Positions 52,940 to 61,677 are shown, numbered from the stretch's first letter. The stretch: 64,000 bases of DNA from Cupriavidus basilensis (GCF_000876015.1 NZ_BBQM01000001.1:62001-126000); one strand, 5' to 3'. The notes: generated by a model from the sequence alone, not told the origin. Numbers and translations: made by a program.

Positions 52940-52998
52940 AAAAGAAAAGCGTCCTGAACCGCGCCGCGTTCGCCAGAATGCGGGGCGGTCCAGGACGC
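52940..52998 (-). terminator. leader terminator (attenuator) upstream of nrtA
   Basis: A 14-bp stem with one G-U pair (52998-52985 with 52962-52949) encloses a loop of about 22 bases and runs into TTTTCTTTT, ending 11 bp before the nrtA ATG. Its 5' arm includes GTCCTG, which is also the 3' arm of the third hexaloop hairpin (52991-53008), so the two folds exclude each other. Confidence 0.85.
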
Positions 52999-53069
52999 CG
53001 TTGTCCTGTGATGCGGCGCGGCCTTCGTTGGCGGCGCCGATCGGGTTTGTGAGCGGCCTTCGTTGGCCG
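52991..53069 (-). promoter_or_regulatory. ANTAR-target RNA: three tandem hexaloop hairpins in the nrtA leader
   Basis: Read on the minus strand. Hairpin 1 (53069-53054) has a 5-bp stem CGGCC/GGCCG and loop AACGAA. Hairpin 2 (53039-53014) has a 9-bp stem with one C-C mismatch and loop AACGAA. Hairpin 3 (53008-52991) has a perfect 6-bp stem CAGGAC/GTCCTG and loop AACGGC. Each loop has six bases with A at position 1 and G at position 4, the established ANTAR recognition pattern. Hairpin 3 competes with the terminator at 52998-52940. NasT, an ANTAR protein, is encoded just upstream. Confidence 0.85.
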
Positions 53070-53081
53070 GCATGGCAACTA

Positions 53082-53098
53082 CGCAAGCGGTGTGCCAG
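53082..53098 (-). promoter_or_regulatory. sigma-54 promoter of nrtA
   Basis: On the minus strand CTGGCACACCGCTTGCG fits TGGCAC-N5-TTGC exactly. The predicted start near 53071 puts hexaloop hairpin 1 at the very 5' end of the RNA and gives a leader of about 143 nt. Confidence 0.85.
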
Positions 53099-53240
53099 GC
53101 GCCGAAACGGGGAATCCGGGAAACGCGGGCGAAAGACGGGCCGCACGGCGCACGGGAACCGTGAACGGGGTGGCCGGCACGCGCGTTCCGGCGCGGGCGC
53201 GGTGCGCGCGGGGTTGCCGCGCGGCGCCATGTTTGTGCAA

Positions 53241-53257
53241 TGCACCAGCGCCGTGCG
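53241..53257. promoter_or_regulatory. NtrC-like site upstream of the nrtA promoter
   Basis: TGCACCAGCGCCGTGCG has one full half-site (TGCACC) and a second with four of six bases matching GGTGCA, correctly spaced by five. It lies about 180 bp upstream of the predicted start, directly after the nasT stop. Confidence 0.5.
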
Positions 53258-53260
53258 CGC

Positions 53261-53932
53261 TCAGCTCATCACATCGATCACGCGGCGGGCGGCCTCGACC
53301 AGCTTGATGCCGCGCTCCATCGCCATGCTGCGCAGGCGCTTGTAGGCCTCGTCCTCGGTCATGCCGCGCTCCTTCATCAGCAGGCCCTTGGCGCGTTCCA
53401 CTTCCTTGCGCTCGGCCAGCTGCAGGCGCGTGGCGTCGAGTTCGGCGCGCAGTTCCTGGTCGAGCTGGAAGCGCGCGTAGGCCACGTCGAGCACGGTCTT
53501 GACGCGCTCGGCGCGCAGGCCGTCGACGATGTAGGCGGTGATGCCCGCGGTGAGCGCGGCCTTGATGCGCTGGGCGTCGTCGTTGTCGGTAAACAGCACG
53601 ATCGGCCGCGGCGCGTGCTGGGTCGAGACGCACACATGCTCCACCGTGTCGCGCGCGGCGGACTCGGAGGCGATGATGATGAGGTCGGGCTGGCGCGCGG
53701 CGATGGCGTCGGGCAGGCGCAGGTCCGCATCCACCGTGTCGATGTCGGTGAAGCCCGCCGAGACCAGCCCGGCCTGGATGGTCTCGACATTGAGCGGGTC
53801 GGCGTCGTGCGGGTCCCTGACCAGCAGGATGCGCAGGCTGCGCGATGCCGTGGGCGGCGTCGCGGGGCTCGGCGGGCTGGGAGGGGCGGGGGAGCGTCGG
53901 GTCATGGCGTCAGGGGCATTGTCGGCAGTCAT
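53261..53932 (-). CDS. nasT: ANTAR-domain response regulator NasT
   Basis: A 223-residue antiterminator. The receiver-like domain ([29 protein letters not shown] to about 155) lacks a clear phospho-acceptor in the usual place: the loop reads [11 protein letters not shown]. The C-terminal ANTAR domain has the coiled coil [47 protein letters not shown]. NasT binds hexaloop RNA and is held inactive by NasS until nitrate appears. No nasS is seen in the window. The ATG at 53932 is used; one at 53905 is also possible. The N-terminal 35 residues are Pro/Ala/Thr-rich. Confidence 0.93.
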   Translation of the reverse strand: MTADNAPDAMTRRSPAPPSPPSPATPPTASRSLRILLVRDPHDADPLNVETIQAGLVSAGFTDIDTVDADLRLPDAIAARQPDLIIIASESAARDTVEHVCVSTQHAPRPIVLFTDNDDAQRIKAALTAGITAYIVDGLRAERVKTVLDVAYARFQLDQELRAELDATRLQLAERKEVERAKGLLMKERGMTEDEAYKRLRSMAMERGIKLVEAARRVIDVMS

Positions 53933-54101
53933 GCAAGAACCGCGCCGGATGGTTCCTGCCATGTATTGCGGGGATACCCGCATGCGCGGCCCGCGGGAGT
54001 ACACGGCGCGGAGGCGCGGTGTATGCTATCGCCCTGCTGCGCGGCAGGGCGTGCGCCGGCAACGCCGCGGCGCCGGTGCGCCGGCGCGCGGCCCAAAAAA
54101 C

Positions 54102-54120
54102 ACAGTACACACACAGTACA
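54102..54120. promoter_or_regulatory. direct repeat ACAGTACA upstream of the FAH gene
   Basis: Two identical 8-bp words lie exactly 11 bp apart (54102-54109 and 54113-54120) after an A6 tract, 21 bp before the FAH-family ATG. One-turn spacing on one face suggests a tandem regulator site. Confidence 0.4.
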
Positions 54121-54140
54121 AGCAAAGTCTGGAGAGTTGG

Positions 54141-54842
54141 ATGACCGAATTCGTATTCGCCCCGCCCGCGCCCACCGGCGTGCCCGTGCGCGGGGGCCAT
54201 GCCCAGTTCCCGGTGCGCCGGGTCTACTGCGTGGGCCGCAATTATGCCGCCCATGCCCGCGAGATGGGTTCGGACCCCGACCGCGAGCCGCCGTTCTTCT
54301 TCTGCAAGCCCGCCGACGCGGTGAGCTACGTGGCCGACGGCACCGAAGGCCACTTCCCGTATCCGCAGGGCACCAGCAACTGCCACTACGAGGTGGAGCT
54401 GGTGGTGGCCATCGGCAAGGGCGGCAAGGACATCGCCGAGGCCGACGCCGCCAGCCACGTGTTCGGCTACGCCATCGGCCTGGACATGACGCGCCGCGAC
54501 CTGCAGAACGAATCGAAGAAGACCGGGCGCCCCTGGGAGACCGGCAAGGCCTTCGACAAGTCCGCGCCGATCGGCCCGATCGTGCCGGTGTCCGCCATCG
54601 GCCATCCCGACAAGGGCGCGGTCACGCTGGCCGTGAACGGCGCCGAGAAGCAGCGCGGCGACCTCTCCGACCTGATCTGGTCGGTGCCCGAAATGGTGTC
54701 CTACCTGTCGCGCCTGTTCGAGCTGCAGCCGGGCGACCTGATCTACAGCGGCACGCCCGAAGGCGTGGGCCCGGTGGTCAAGGGCGACGTCATGCAATGC
54801 AAGATCGAAGGCGTGGGCGAGCTCACCGTCAAGGTGGTGTGA
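54141..54842 (+). CDS. fumarylacetoacetate/fumarylpyruvate hydrolase family protein
   Basis: A 233-residue FAH-fold hydrolase that cleaves C-C bonds of fumarylacetoacetate- or fumarylpyruvate-like products of aromatic ring breakdown. The core is [33 protein letters not shown] (metal ligands Glu) and [27 protein letters not shown]. The C-terminal [27 protein letters not shown] is typical. The small size resembles NagK (fumarylpyruvate hydrolase). The isomerase gene follows by 4 bp, so the two act in sequence on a ring-cleavage product. Confidence 0.9.
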   Translation: MTEFVFAPPAPTGVPVRGGHAQFPVRRVYCVGRNYAAHAREMGSDPDREPPFFFCKPADAVSYVADGTEGHFPYPQGTSNCHYEVELVVAIGKGGKDIAEADAASHVFGYAIGLDMTRRDLQNESKKTGRPWETGKAFDKSAPIGPIVPVSAIGHPDKGAVTLAVNGAEKQRGDLSDLIWSVPEMVSYLSRLFELQPGDLIYSGTPEGVGPVVKGDVMQCKIEGVGELTVKVV

Positions 54843-54846
54843 GCCG

Positions 54847-55494
54847 ATGCTGAAGCTCTACAGCTACTTCCGTAGCTCGGCTTCGTACCGGGTGCGCATC
54901 GCGCTGAACCTCAAGGGCCTGCCCTACGACTACGCGCCGGTGCACCTGCTGCGCGACGGCGGCCAGCAACTGCTGCCGGCCTACCGCGCGCTCAATCCGG
55001 ACGCGCTGGTGCCGACCCTGGTCGACGACGATCACGTCCTGATGCAATCGGTCGCGATGGTGGAGTACCTCGACGAGACGCATCCCGAGCCGCCGCTGCT
55101 GCCCGGCAGCGCGCTCGACCGCGCCTACATCCGCGCGGTCGCGCTCGAGGTCGCGTGCGAGATCCATCCGCTCAACAACCTGCGCGTGCTGAAGTACCTC
55201 AAGCACACGCTGGGCGTGACCGAGGAAGCCAAGGACGCGTGGTACCGCCACTGGGTCGAGCTGGGCTTCGAGGCGGTCAACACCAACCTCGCGCGCTCGG
55301 GCAAGGCCGGCCGTTTCTGTTTCGGCGACACGCCGACGCTGGCCGACATCTGCCTGGTGCCGCAGGTGTTCAACGCGCAGCGCTTCAACATCGACGTGAG
55401 CCGCTATGCGGCGATCGCGAAGGTGTTCGAAGCGTGCATGGCGCTGCCGGCTTTCCAGCAGGCCGAGCCGAAGGCGCAGCCGGACGCGGAGTAG
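54847..55494 (+). CDS. maiA: maleylacetoacetate isomerase (zeta-class GST)
   Basis: A glutathione-dependent cis-trans isomerase of 215 residues. The zeta signature, canonically SSCSxRVRIAL, reads SSASYRVRIALNLKG at 10-24, with Ala in place of Cys. NPDALVPTLVDDDHVLMQSVAMVEYLDET holds the glutathione gamma-Glu site, and CEIHPLNNLRVLKYL begins the second domain. It could act on maleylacetoacetate (tyrosine route) or maleylpyruvate (gentisate route). The pair with the FAH-type gene forms a two-gene operon; glutathione is supplied by gshAB. Confidence 0.92.
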   Translation: MLKLYSYFRSSASYRVRIALNLKGLPYDYAPVHLLRDGGQQLLPAYRALNPDALVPTLVDDDHVLMQSVAMVEYLDETHPEPPLLPGSALDRAYIRAVALEVACEIHPLNNLRVLKYLKHTLGVTEEAKDAWYRHWVELGFEAVNTNLARSGKAGRFCFGDTPTLADICLVPQVFNAQRFNIDVSRYAAIAKVFEACMALPAFQQAEPKAQPDAE

Positions 55495-55578
55495 GGCGGC
55501 GGGCTGCCGGTGATGAAGACCCCGCGGTGGTTTGCGGGGTTCAGGTTGCTGACGAACTCTCCATTGCCGAATGGTTTG

Positions 55579-55608
55579 CTCCCCTCTCCCGCACGCGGGA
55601 GAGGGGAG
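55579..55608. repeat. REP-like 30-bp palindromic element
   Basis: The 14-bp arms CTCCCCTCTCCCGC and GCGGGAGAGGGGAG are perfect, with two bases between. Elements of this CCCTCTCCCGC form are dispersed in many beta- and gammaproteobacterial genomes. It lies in the 181-bp gap between the convergent maiA and ftsY genes, beside two other hairpins: 55519-55540 and the terminator at 55645-55670. Confidence 0.7.
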
Positions 55609-55644
55609 ACCACAAGCGGCAAGCCGGCCTTGCCGGCAATCCAG

Positions 55645-55670
55645 GCCCCGCAGCTATTGCGGGGCTTTTT
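55645..55670 (+). terminator. intrinsic terminator after maiA
   Basis: GCCCCGCA-GCTAT-TGCGGGGC is an 8-bp stem followed by six or more T residues on the plus strand, just before the ftsY stop. Confidence 0.75.
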
Positions 55671-55675
55671 TCCGT

Positions 55676-56851
55676 TCAGCCCAGCAAAGCCTCGGCGAAC
55701 TCGTCGGCCCGGAACGGCTGCAGGTCTTCCACTTTCTCGCCCACGCCGATGAAATAGACCGGCACCGGGCGCTGGCGCGCGATCGCGGCGAGGATGCCGC
55801 CCTTGGCGGTGCCGTCGAGCTTGGTCACGATCAGCCCGGTCAGCCCGAGCGCGTCGTCGAAGGCCTTGACCTGGGCCAGCGCGTTCTGGCCGGTGTTGGC
55901 GTCGATCACCAGCAGCGCTTCGTGGGGCGCGCTCGGCATGGCCTTGGCGATGACGCGCTTGACCTTCTTGAGCTCTTCCATCAGGTGCAGCTGCGTCGGC
56001 AGGCGCCCGGCGGTGTCGGCCATCACGATGTCGATGCGGCGCGCGCGCGCGGCGTTGACCGCGTCGAAGATCACCGCGGCCGGGTCGCCGCTTTCCTGCG
56101 ACACCACGGTGACGTTGTTGCGCTCGCCCCAGATCGTCAGCTGCTCGCGCGCGGCGGCGCGGAAGGTGTCGCCGGCGGCCAGCAGCACGGACTGGCCGTA
56201 GCTCTGGAAATGCTTGCACAGCTTGCCGATGCTGGTGGTCTTGCCGGCGCCGTTGACGCCCGCGATCATCATCACCATCGGCTGCTCGCGGCCCAGCGCC
56301 ATCGTCTTTTCGAGCGGGCGCAGCAGGTTGGTGAGCAGCTCGCGTAGCGCGGCCTTGACGCCCTCGGAGGTTTCGATGCGCTCGCTCTTGACCCGGCGGC
56401 GCAGCTCGCCGAGCAGGTATTCGGTGGCTTCCACGCCCGCGTCGGCCATCAGCAGCGCGGTTTCCAGCTCCTCGAACAGGGCTTCGTCGACCTTGACGCC
56501 GACGAACAGGGTGCCGAGGTTGCGGCTGGTCTTGGACAGGCCCGAGCGCAGGCGCTGCATCCAGCCGCGCCGCGCTTCCGGCGTGGCGGCCGGCGGCGGG
56601 GTCAGGACCATTTCCTCGGCGGCGGCCGGCTGGGGCACCGGCTGCTGCGCGACCGGCGCGGGAGCGGGAGCGGGAGTGGAAATGGGGACGGGCCGGGGAG
56701 CCGGAACCTGGGCGGGCCCGGCGGCGGGAAGCGCCGCTGGTGCGGCGGCCGGCGACGGAACGGGTGCAGGCGCGGCCGCGGGCGCCGGGGCCGGCACCTC
56801 GGGTGGCGCACTGGCCGGTTCGGCCTTGCGCTTCTTCCAGAAACTAAACAT
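55676..56851 (-). CDS. ftsY: signal recognition particle receptor FtsY
   Basis: A 391-residue GTPase that docks SRP-ribosome complexes at the membrane. The N-terminus is basic (MFSFWKKRKAEP) followed by an unusually Pro/Ala-rich A-domain to about 85. The NG domain has G1 GVNGAGKTTSIGKL, G2/G3 region DTAGRLPTQLHLMEEL, and G4 TKLDGTAKGG. The C-terminal membrane-closing helix is PFRADEFAEALLG. The ATG at 56851 begins the basic head. It is divergent from the M16 pair. Confidence 0.95.
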   Translation of the reverse strand: MFSFWKKRKAEPASAPPEVPAPAPAAAPAPVPSPAAAPAALPAAGPAQVPAPRPVPISTPAPAPAPVAQQPVPQPAAAEEMVLTPPPAATPEARRGWMQRLRSGLSKTSRNLGTLFVGVKVDEALFEELETALLMADAGVEATEYLLGELRRRVKSERIETSEGVKAALRELLTNLLRPLEKTMALGREQPMVMMIAGVNGAGKTTSIGKLCKHFQSYGQSVLLAAGDTFRAAAREQLTIWGERNNVTVVSQESGDPAAVIFDAVNAARARRIDIVMADTAGRLPTQLHLMEELKKVKRVIAKAMPSAPHEALLVIDANTGQNALAQVKAFDDALGLTGLIVTKLDGTAKGGILAAIARQRPVPVYFIGVGEKVEDLQPFRADEFAEALLG

Positions 56852-56911
56852 TGGGAAAGGGGTCAATACCCCGGTAGAATCAATCGCCAAAATTCTAGCA
56901 GACGGGGTTGC

Positions 56912-58447
56912 ATGAACCATTGTGCTGTCAGGTCCAGGCCGGGCGCCGCCCGTGCCGCATCGCCGCTCGCCGGCGCCTTCCGGGCTTCACGCGCCGCCGC
57001 TCGTGCGCGGCGCCTTCTTCCCACCCTGCTGCTAGGCGTCCTGCCCTGGTTCGGCGCGGTTCACGCGCAGACCGGCGTGGTGGCGCCGCCCCTGCCCACC
57101 GGCCGGGCCACCGCCTCCTCGCAGAGCGCGGCTGCCGAGGCTACCACTACCGAGTTCACGCTGTCCAACGGTATGCGCGTGATCGTCAAGGAAGACCACC
57201 GCGCGCCCACCGTGGCCCACCAGATCTGGTACCGGGTCGGCGGCATGGACGAGGTCAGCGGCACCACCGGCGTGGCGCACATGCTCGAGCACATGATGTT
57301 CAAGGGCACGCCCAAGGTGGGCATCGGCGAGTTCTCCAGGCAGATCGCCGAGCTGGGCGGGCGCGAGAACGCCATGACCAACCGCGACTTCACGCTCTAT
57401 TACCAGCAGATCGGCAAGCAGTATCTGCCGCGCATGATGGAGCTGGAGGCCGACCGCATGGCCAACCTCATCATCCGCAAGGACGAGTTCGAGCGCGAGA
57501 TGAAGGTGGTGATGGAAGAGCGCCGCCTGCGCACCGACGACTCCGCGCGCGGCACGGTCTACGAGCAGTTGCTGGCCACGGTGTTTACCGCCGCGCCGTA
57601 CCGCCACCCGGTGATCGGCTGGATGGACGACCTCGTCAACATGCGCGTGGAAGACGTGCAGGCGTGGTACCGCGAATGGTACGTGCCCAACAACGCGCTG
57701 CTGATCGTCACCGGCGACGTCACCGCCGCCGAGGTGAAGACCCTGGCCGAGCGCACCTACGGCAAGCTCAAGCCGCGCCCGCTGCCGCTGCGCAAGACCC
57801 AGCTCGAGGCCGAGCAGAAGGGCATCAAGCGGATCTGGGTCAAGGCGCCGGCCGAGAATCCCTACGTGGTGCTGGCCTACAAGGTGCCGCGCCTGCACGA
57901 CGTCGACAAGGACGTCGACCCCTACGCGCTCGAGGTCCTGGCCGCGGTGCTCAACGGTTACGACAACGCGCGCCTGACGCGCGACCTGGTGCGCGAGCGG
58001 CGCCTGGCGGACGACGTCAACGTCGGCTACGACAGCATCAACCGCGCGGAATCGATCATGGTGCTCGACGGCACCCCGGCCGCCGGCCACACCGCCGAGG
58101 AGATCGAGCGCGCGCTGCGCGACGAGGTCGCCCGCATCGCGCGCGACGGCGTCTCGCCCGAGGAGCTCAAGCGCGTCAAGGCGCAGGTCGTGGCCTCGCA
58201 GATCTACAAGCGCGACTCCGTGTTCGGGCAAGGCATGGAGATCGGCGTGGCGGAGATGGCCGGCATTTCGTGGCGCAAGCTCGACCGCATGCTGGAGCGC
58301 ATCAAGGACGTCACGCCGGCGCAGGTGCAGGCCGTGGCCGCCAGGTATTTCAGCGACGACAACCTCACTGTGGCGACGTTGCTGCCCCAGCCGATCGATC
58401 CCAACAAGAAGCAGCAGGCGCCGGTCGATCCCGGCTCGCTGCGCTGA
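56912..58447 (+). CDS. M16 family zinc metallopeptidase (catalytic member)
   Basis: A 511-residue periplasmic protease of the pitrilysin class. The signal peptide ends near VHAQT (about 53). The inverted zinc motif HxxEH is present as His123-Met-Leu-Glu126-His127 (VAHMLEHMMFKG), with the distal Glu expected in MKVVMEERRLR. The second, non-catalytic M16 half follows in the same ORF. It is co-transcribed with a partner 19 bp downstream that lacks the zinc motif, the usual heterodimer arrangement. Confidence 0.92.
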   Translation: MNHCAVRSRPGAARAASPLAGAFRASRAAARARRLLPTLLLGVLPWFGAVHAQTGVVAPPLPTGRATASSQSAAAEATTTEFTLSNGMRVIVKEDHRAPTVAHQIWYRVGGMDEVSGTTGVAHMLEHMMFKGTPKVGIGEFSRQIAELGGRENAMTNRDFTLYYQQIGKQYLPRMMELEADRMANLIIRKDEFEREMKVVMEERRLRTDDSARGTVYEQLLATVFTAAPYRHPVIGWMDDLVNMRVEDVQAWYREWYVPNNALLIVTGDVTAAEVKTLAERTYGKLKPRPLPLRKTQLEAEQKGIKRIWVKAPAENPYVVLAYKVPRLHDVDKDVDPYALEVLAAVLNGYDNARLTRDLVRERRLADDVNVGYDSINRAESIMVLDGTPAAGHTAEEIERALRDEVARIARDGVSPEELKRVKAQVVASQIYKRDSVFGQGMEIGVAEMAGISWRKLDRMLERIKDVTPAQVQAVAARYFSDDNLTVATLLPQPIDPNKKQQAPVDPGSLR

Positions 58448-58466
58448 GTCACCAAGAGGACCGAAG

Positions 58467-59840
58467 ATGCCTCTCTTTGCCCCGACGATCCCGTCGCCAC
58501 GCCTGCTGCGCCGCCTCGCGGGCGTGGCCGGCGGCGCGCTGCTCGCGGCCGCCTCGCTGCTGGCCCCGCAGGCCGCGCAGGCCGCCATCCCGATCGAGCA
58601 GTGGACCACCTCCACCGGCGCGCGCGTCTATTTCGTGCGCAGCCCGTCCATTCCCATGCTGGACGTCAATATGGATTTCGACGCCGGCAGCCGCTATGAC
58701 CCGCCCGGCAAGGCGGGGCTGGCCACGCTGGCGTCGGCCCTGCTCGACAAGGGCGCCGGCGCGCAGGACGGCCAGCCCGCGCGCGACGAAGCCCAGGTCG
58801 CCGACGCCTTCGCCGACACCGGCGCGGACTTCGGCGGCGCGGCCAGCAGCGACCGCGGCGGCATCGGCCTGCGCACGCTCACCAGCGAGCCCGAGTTGAG
58901 CCAGTCGCTCGCGCTCGCCGCGCAACTGGTCAAGGCGCCGGCCTACCCGGATGCCGTGGTCGCGCGCGAGAAGCAGCGCCTGATCACCGCCATCCGCGAA
59001 GCCGACTCCAAGCCCGGCGTGATCGCCGACAAGATGGTGTCGCGCGCGATCTATCCCGCGCATCCGTATGGCGTGTCCGCCACCGTGGCCTCGGTCGAGT
59101 CCATCACGCGGGCCGACCTGCAGCGCTTCTGGCACGACAACTTTGCCGCCTCGCGCGCCGTGGTGACGCTGATCGGCGCGATCGACCGCAAGCAGGCCGA
59201 GTCCATCGCCGAGGCGCTCACGCGCGGCCTGCCGGCCGGCGCCGCGCCGCCGGCCATGCCGCCGGTGCAGCTCGCCATCCCGGCCAGCGAGCAGCGCGTG
59301 CCGCATCCGGCGCAGCAGGCCACGGTGGCGATCGGCCAGCCCGCCATCGCGCGCGGCGACCCCGACTACTTCCCGCTGCTGGTGGGCAACTACGTGCTCG
59401 GCGGCGGCGGCTTCAGCTCGCGCCTGACCAACGAGGTGCGCGAGAAGCGCGGCCTGACCTACGGCGTGGACAGCTATTTCGCGCCGGCCAAGCAGGCGGG
59501 CCCGTTCGGCATCGGCCTGCAGACCAAGAAGGAGCAGACCAACGAGGCGCTGGCGCTGGTGCGCAAGGTGCTGGCGCAATACGTGGCCGAGGGCCCGACC
59601 GAGGCCGAGCTCAAGGCGGCCAGGGACAACCTCGTCAACGGCTTCCCGCTGCGCATCGACAGCAACCGCAAGCTGCTGACCAACGTGGCCAACATCGGCT
59701 GGTACGGCCTGCCGCTGGACTACCTGGACACCTGGACCGCGCAGATCGGCAAGGTGACGCGGGCGCAGGTGAAGGACGCCTTCCAGCGCCACGTGCATCC
59801 GGATGCGATGGCCACCGTGATCGTGGGCGGACCGGAATAA
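58467..59840 (+). CDS. M16 family peptidase-like protein lacking the zinc motif
   Basis: A 457-residue partner of the upstream M16 protease. The signal peptide covers about 1-36 (ending AAQAAIP). At the position of HxxEH it reads LATLASALLDKGAG, so it cannot bind zinc and is probably the substrate-holding subunit. The C-terminal R/Y region (LTNEVREKRGLTYGVDSYF) is intact, as needed in the non-zinc subunit. It is followed by a 9-bp tandem repeat tract at 59872-59925. Confidence 0.92.
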   Translation: MPLFAPTIPSPRLLRRLAGVAGGALLAAASLLAPQAAQAAIPIEQWTTSTGARVYFVRSPSIPMLDVNMDFDAGSRYDPPGKAGLATLASALLDKGAGAQDGQPARDEAQVADAFADTGADFGGAASSDRGGIGLRTLTSEPELSQSLALAAQLVKAPAYPDAVVAREKQRLITAIREADSKPGVIADKMVSRAIYPAHPYGVSATVASVESITRADLQRFWHDNFAASRAVVTLIGAIDRKQAESIAEALTRGLPAGAAPPAMPPVQLAIPASEQRVPHPAQQATVAIGQPAIARGDPDYFPLLVGNYVLGGGGFSSRLTNEVREKRGLTYGVDSYFAPAKQAGPFGIGLQTKKEQTNEALALVRKVLAQYVAEGPTEAELKAARDNLVNGFPLRIDSNRKLLTNVANIGWYGLPLDYLDTWTAQIGKVTRAQVKDAFQRHVHPDAMATVIVGGPE

Positions 59841-59871
59841 GACGTCGTTTCGGAAAGATCCTGGCCAGAAT

Positions 59872-59925
59872 CGGCGGAACCGGCGGAACCGGCGGGGCAA
59901 GCGGAACAGGCGGAGCAAGGCGGGC
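59872..59925. repeat. six 9-bp tandem units between the M16 pair and rsmD
   Basis: Units CGGCGGAAC, CGGCGGAAC, CGGCGGGGC, AAGCGGAAC, AGGCGGAGC and AAGGCGGGC show a 9-bp period. The first two copies are identical and later ones diverge. The tract is non-coding on the plus strand. Confidence 0.65.
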
Positions 59926-59964
59926 GCGGAGCACGGGCGCGTCCGCAGGCTCTACAATCACGGC

Positions 59965-60594
59965 ATGAATTCGCGTACCCGATCTCCTTCGCCCGCCGCC
60001 GGCGGGCCATCCCCGGCGCCTGCCGCGCGGCGCTCGCCCGCGCAGGTCCGCATCATCGGCGGCAAGTGGAAGCGCACGCCGCTGCCCGTGCTCGACGCCG
60101 AAGGCCTGCGCCCCACGCCCGACCGCGTGCGGGAAACCCTGTTCAACTGGCTCGGCCAGGACATGTCCGGCCTGGCGTGCCTGGACCTGTTCGCCGGCTC
60201 CGGCGCGCTCGGCTTCGAGGCCGCCTCGCGCGGGGCGGTGCAGGTGACGATGGTGGAGGCCAATCCGCGCGTGGCCAAACAGTTGCGCGACAACCAGTAC
60301 CGGCTCGACGCGCAGCAGATCCGCATCGTGCAGGGTGACGCATTCGCAACCGCGGCGCAGATGCCGGCGTCGAGCTTCGACGTGGTCTTCCTCGATCCGC
60401 CGTTCGCGCAGGACTGGCTGCGGCCCGCGCTCGAGCACGCGGCCAGGCTGTCGCGCCCGGGCGGCGCGGTCTACGTGGAGACCGACCGCGCGCTGAACGG
60501 TCCCGACGCGCCGGTGCCGGCCGCGCTGGAGATCGTGCGGCATGCGCGCGCGGGCGCGGTGCACTTCCATCTGCTGCAGCACCGGACCACCTGA
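59965..60594 (+). CDS. rsmD: 16S rRNA (guanine(966)-N2)-methyltransferase RsmD
   Basis: A 209-residue RNA methyltransferase acting on G966 in the 30S head. The head VRIIGGKWKRTPLPV at about 31-45 and motif I LDLFAGSGALGFEAASRGA are typical, and the catalytic motif is VFLDPPFAQ (DPPF). The first 28 residues are Ser/Pro/Ala-rich. rsmD-coaD-ferredoxin order is common in proteobacteria. Confidence 0.94.
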   Translation: MNSRTRSPSPAAGGPSPAPAARRSPAQVRIIGGKWKRTPLPVLDAEGLRPTPDRVRETLFNWLGQDMSGLACLDLFAGSGALGFEAASRGAVQVTMVEANPRVAKQLRDNQYRLDAQQIRIVQGDAFATAAQMPASSFDVVFLDPPFAQDWLRPALEHAARLSRPGGAVYVETDRALNGPDAPVPAALEIVRHARAGAVHFHLLQHRTT

Positions 60595-60691
60595 TCCGCC
60601 CGGCGCGATCGGCCCGATCCGCCCGGCGGGGCGCCGTGGCCGGCCATCGCACGCTGGATGCCGCACTGCCGCGAAACCGTCATCGGGCGGC

Positions 60692-61316
<625 letters not shown>

Positions 61317-61385
61317 AATGAGGGCTTGCGACATGCGGACCGCGGCCAGTCGGGCGCGGCCCATGTCCGGCTGAAAGGAAACACG

Positions 61386-61646
61386 ATGGCACTGATGATC
61401 ACCGACGACTGCATCAATTGCGACGTTTGTGAGCCGGAGTGCCCGAACGAAGCCATTTCGATGGGGCCCGAGATCTACGAGATCGACCCCAACAAATGCA
61501 CGGAATGCGTCGGACACTTCGATGAACCGCAATGCCAGCAGGTCTGCCCCGTGGCTTGCATCCCGCACGATCCGGCCCGGGTCGAGTCGCGCGAGACGCT
61601 GATGGGGCGCTACCGCCTGCTGACGGCGGCCAAGCGCGCCGCCTGA
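61386..61646 (+). CDS. YfhL-type 2[4Fe-4S] ferredoxin
   Basis: An 86-residue dicluster ferredoxin. The first cluster motif is CINCDVCEPECPNEA, and the second is CTECVGHFDEPQCQQVCPVACIP with the extended spacing of the Allochromatium/YfhL type. It gives low-potential electrons to unknown partners. GAAAGGAAACACG precedes the ATG at 61386. It is usually found beside coaD. Confidence 0.94.
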   Translation: MALMITDDCINCDVCEPECPNEAISMGPEIYEIDPNKCTECVGHFDEPQCQQVCPVACIPHDPARVESRETLMGRYRLLTAAKRAA

Positions 61647-61677
61647 AGCCACACGGCCAGGCAGCCCGTTCGGCGGC

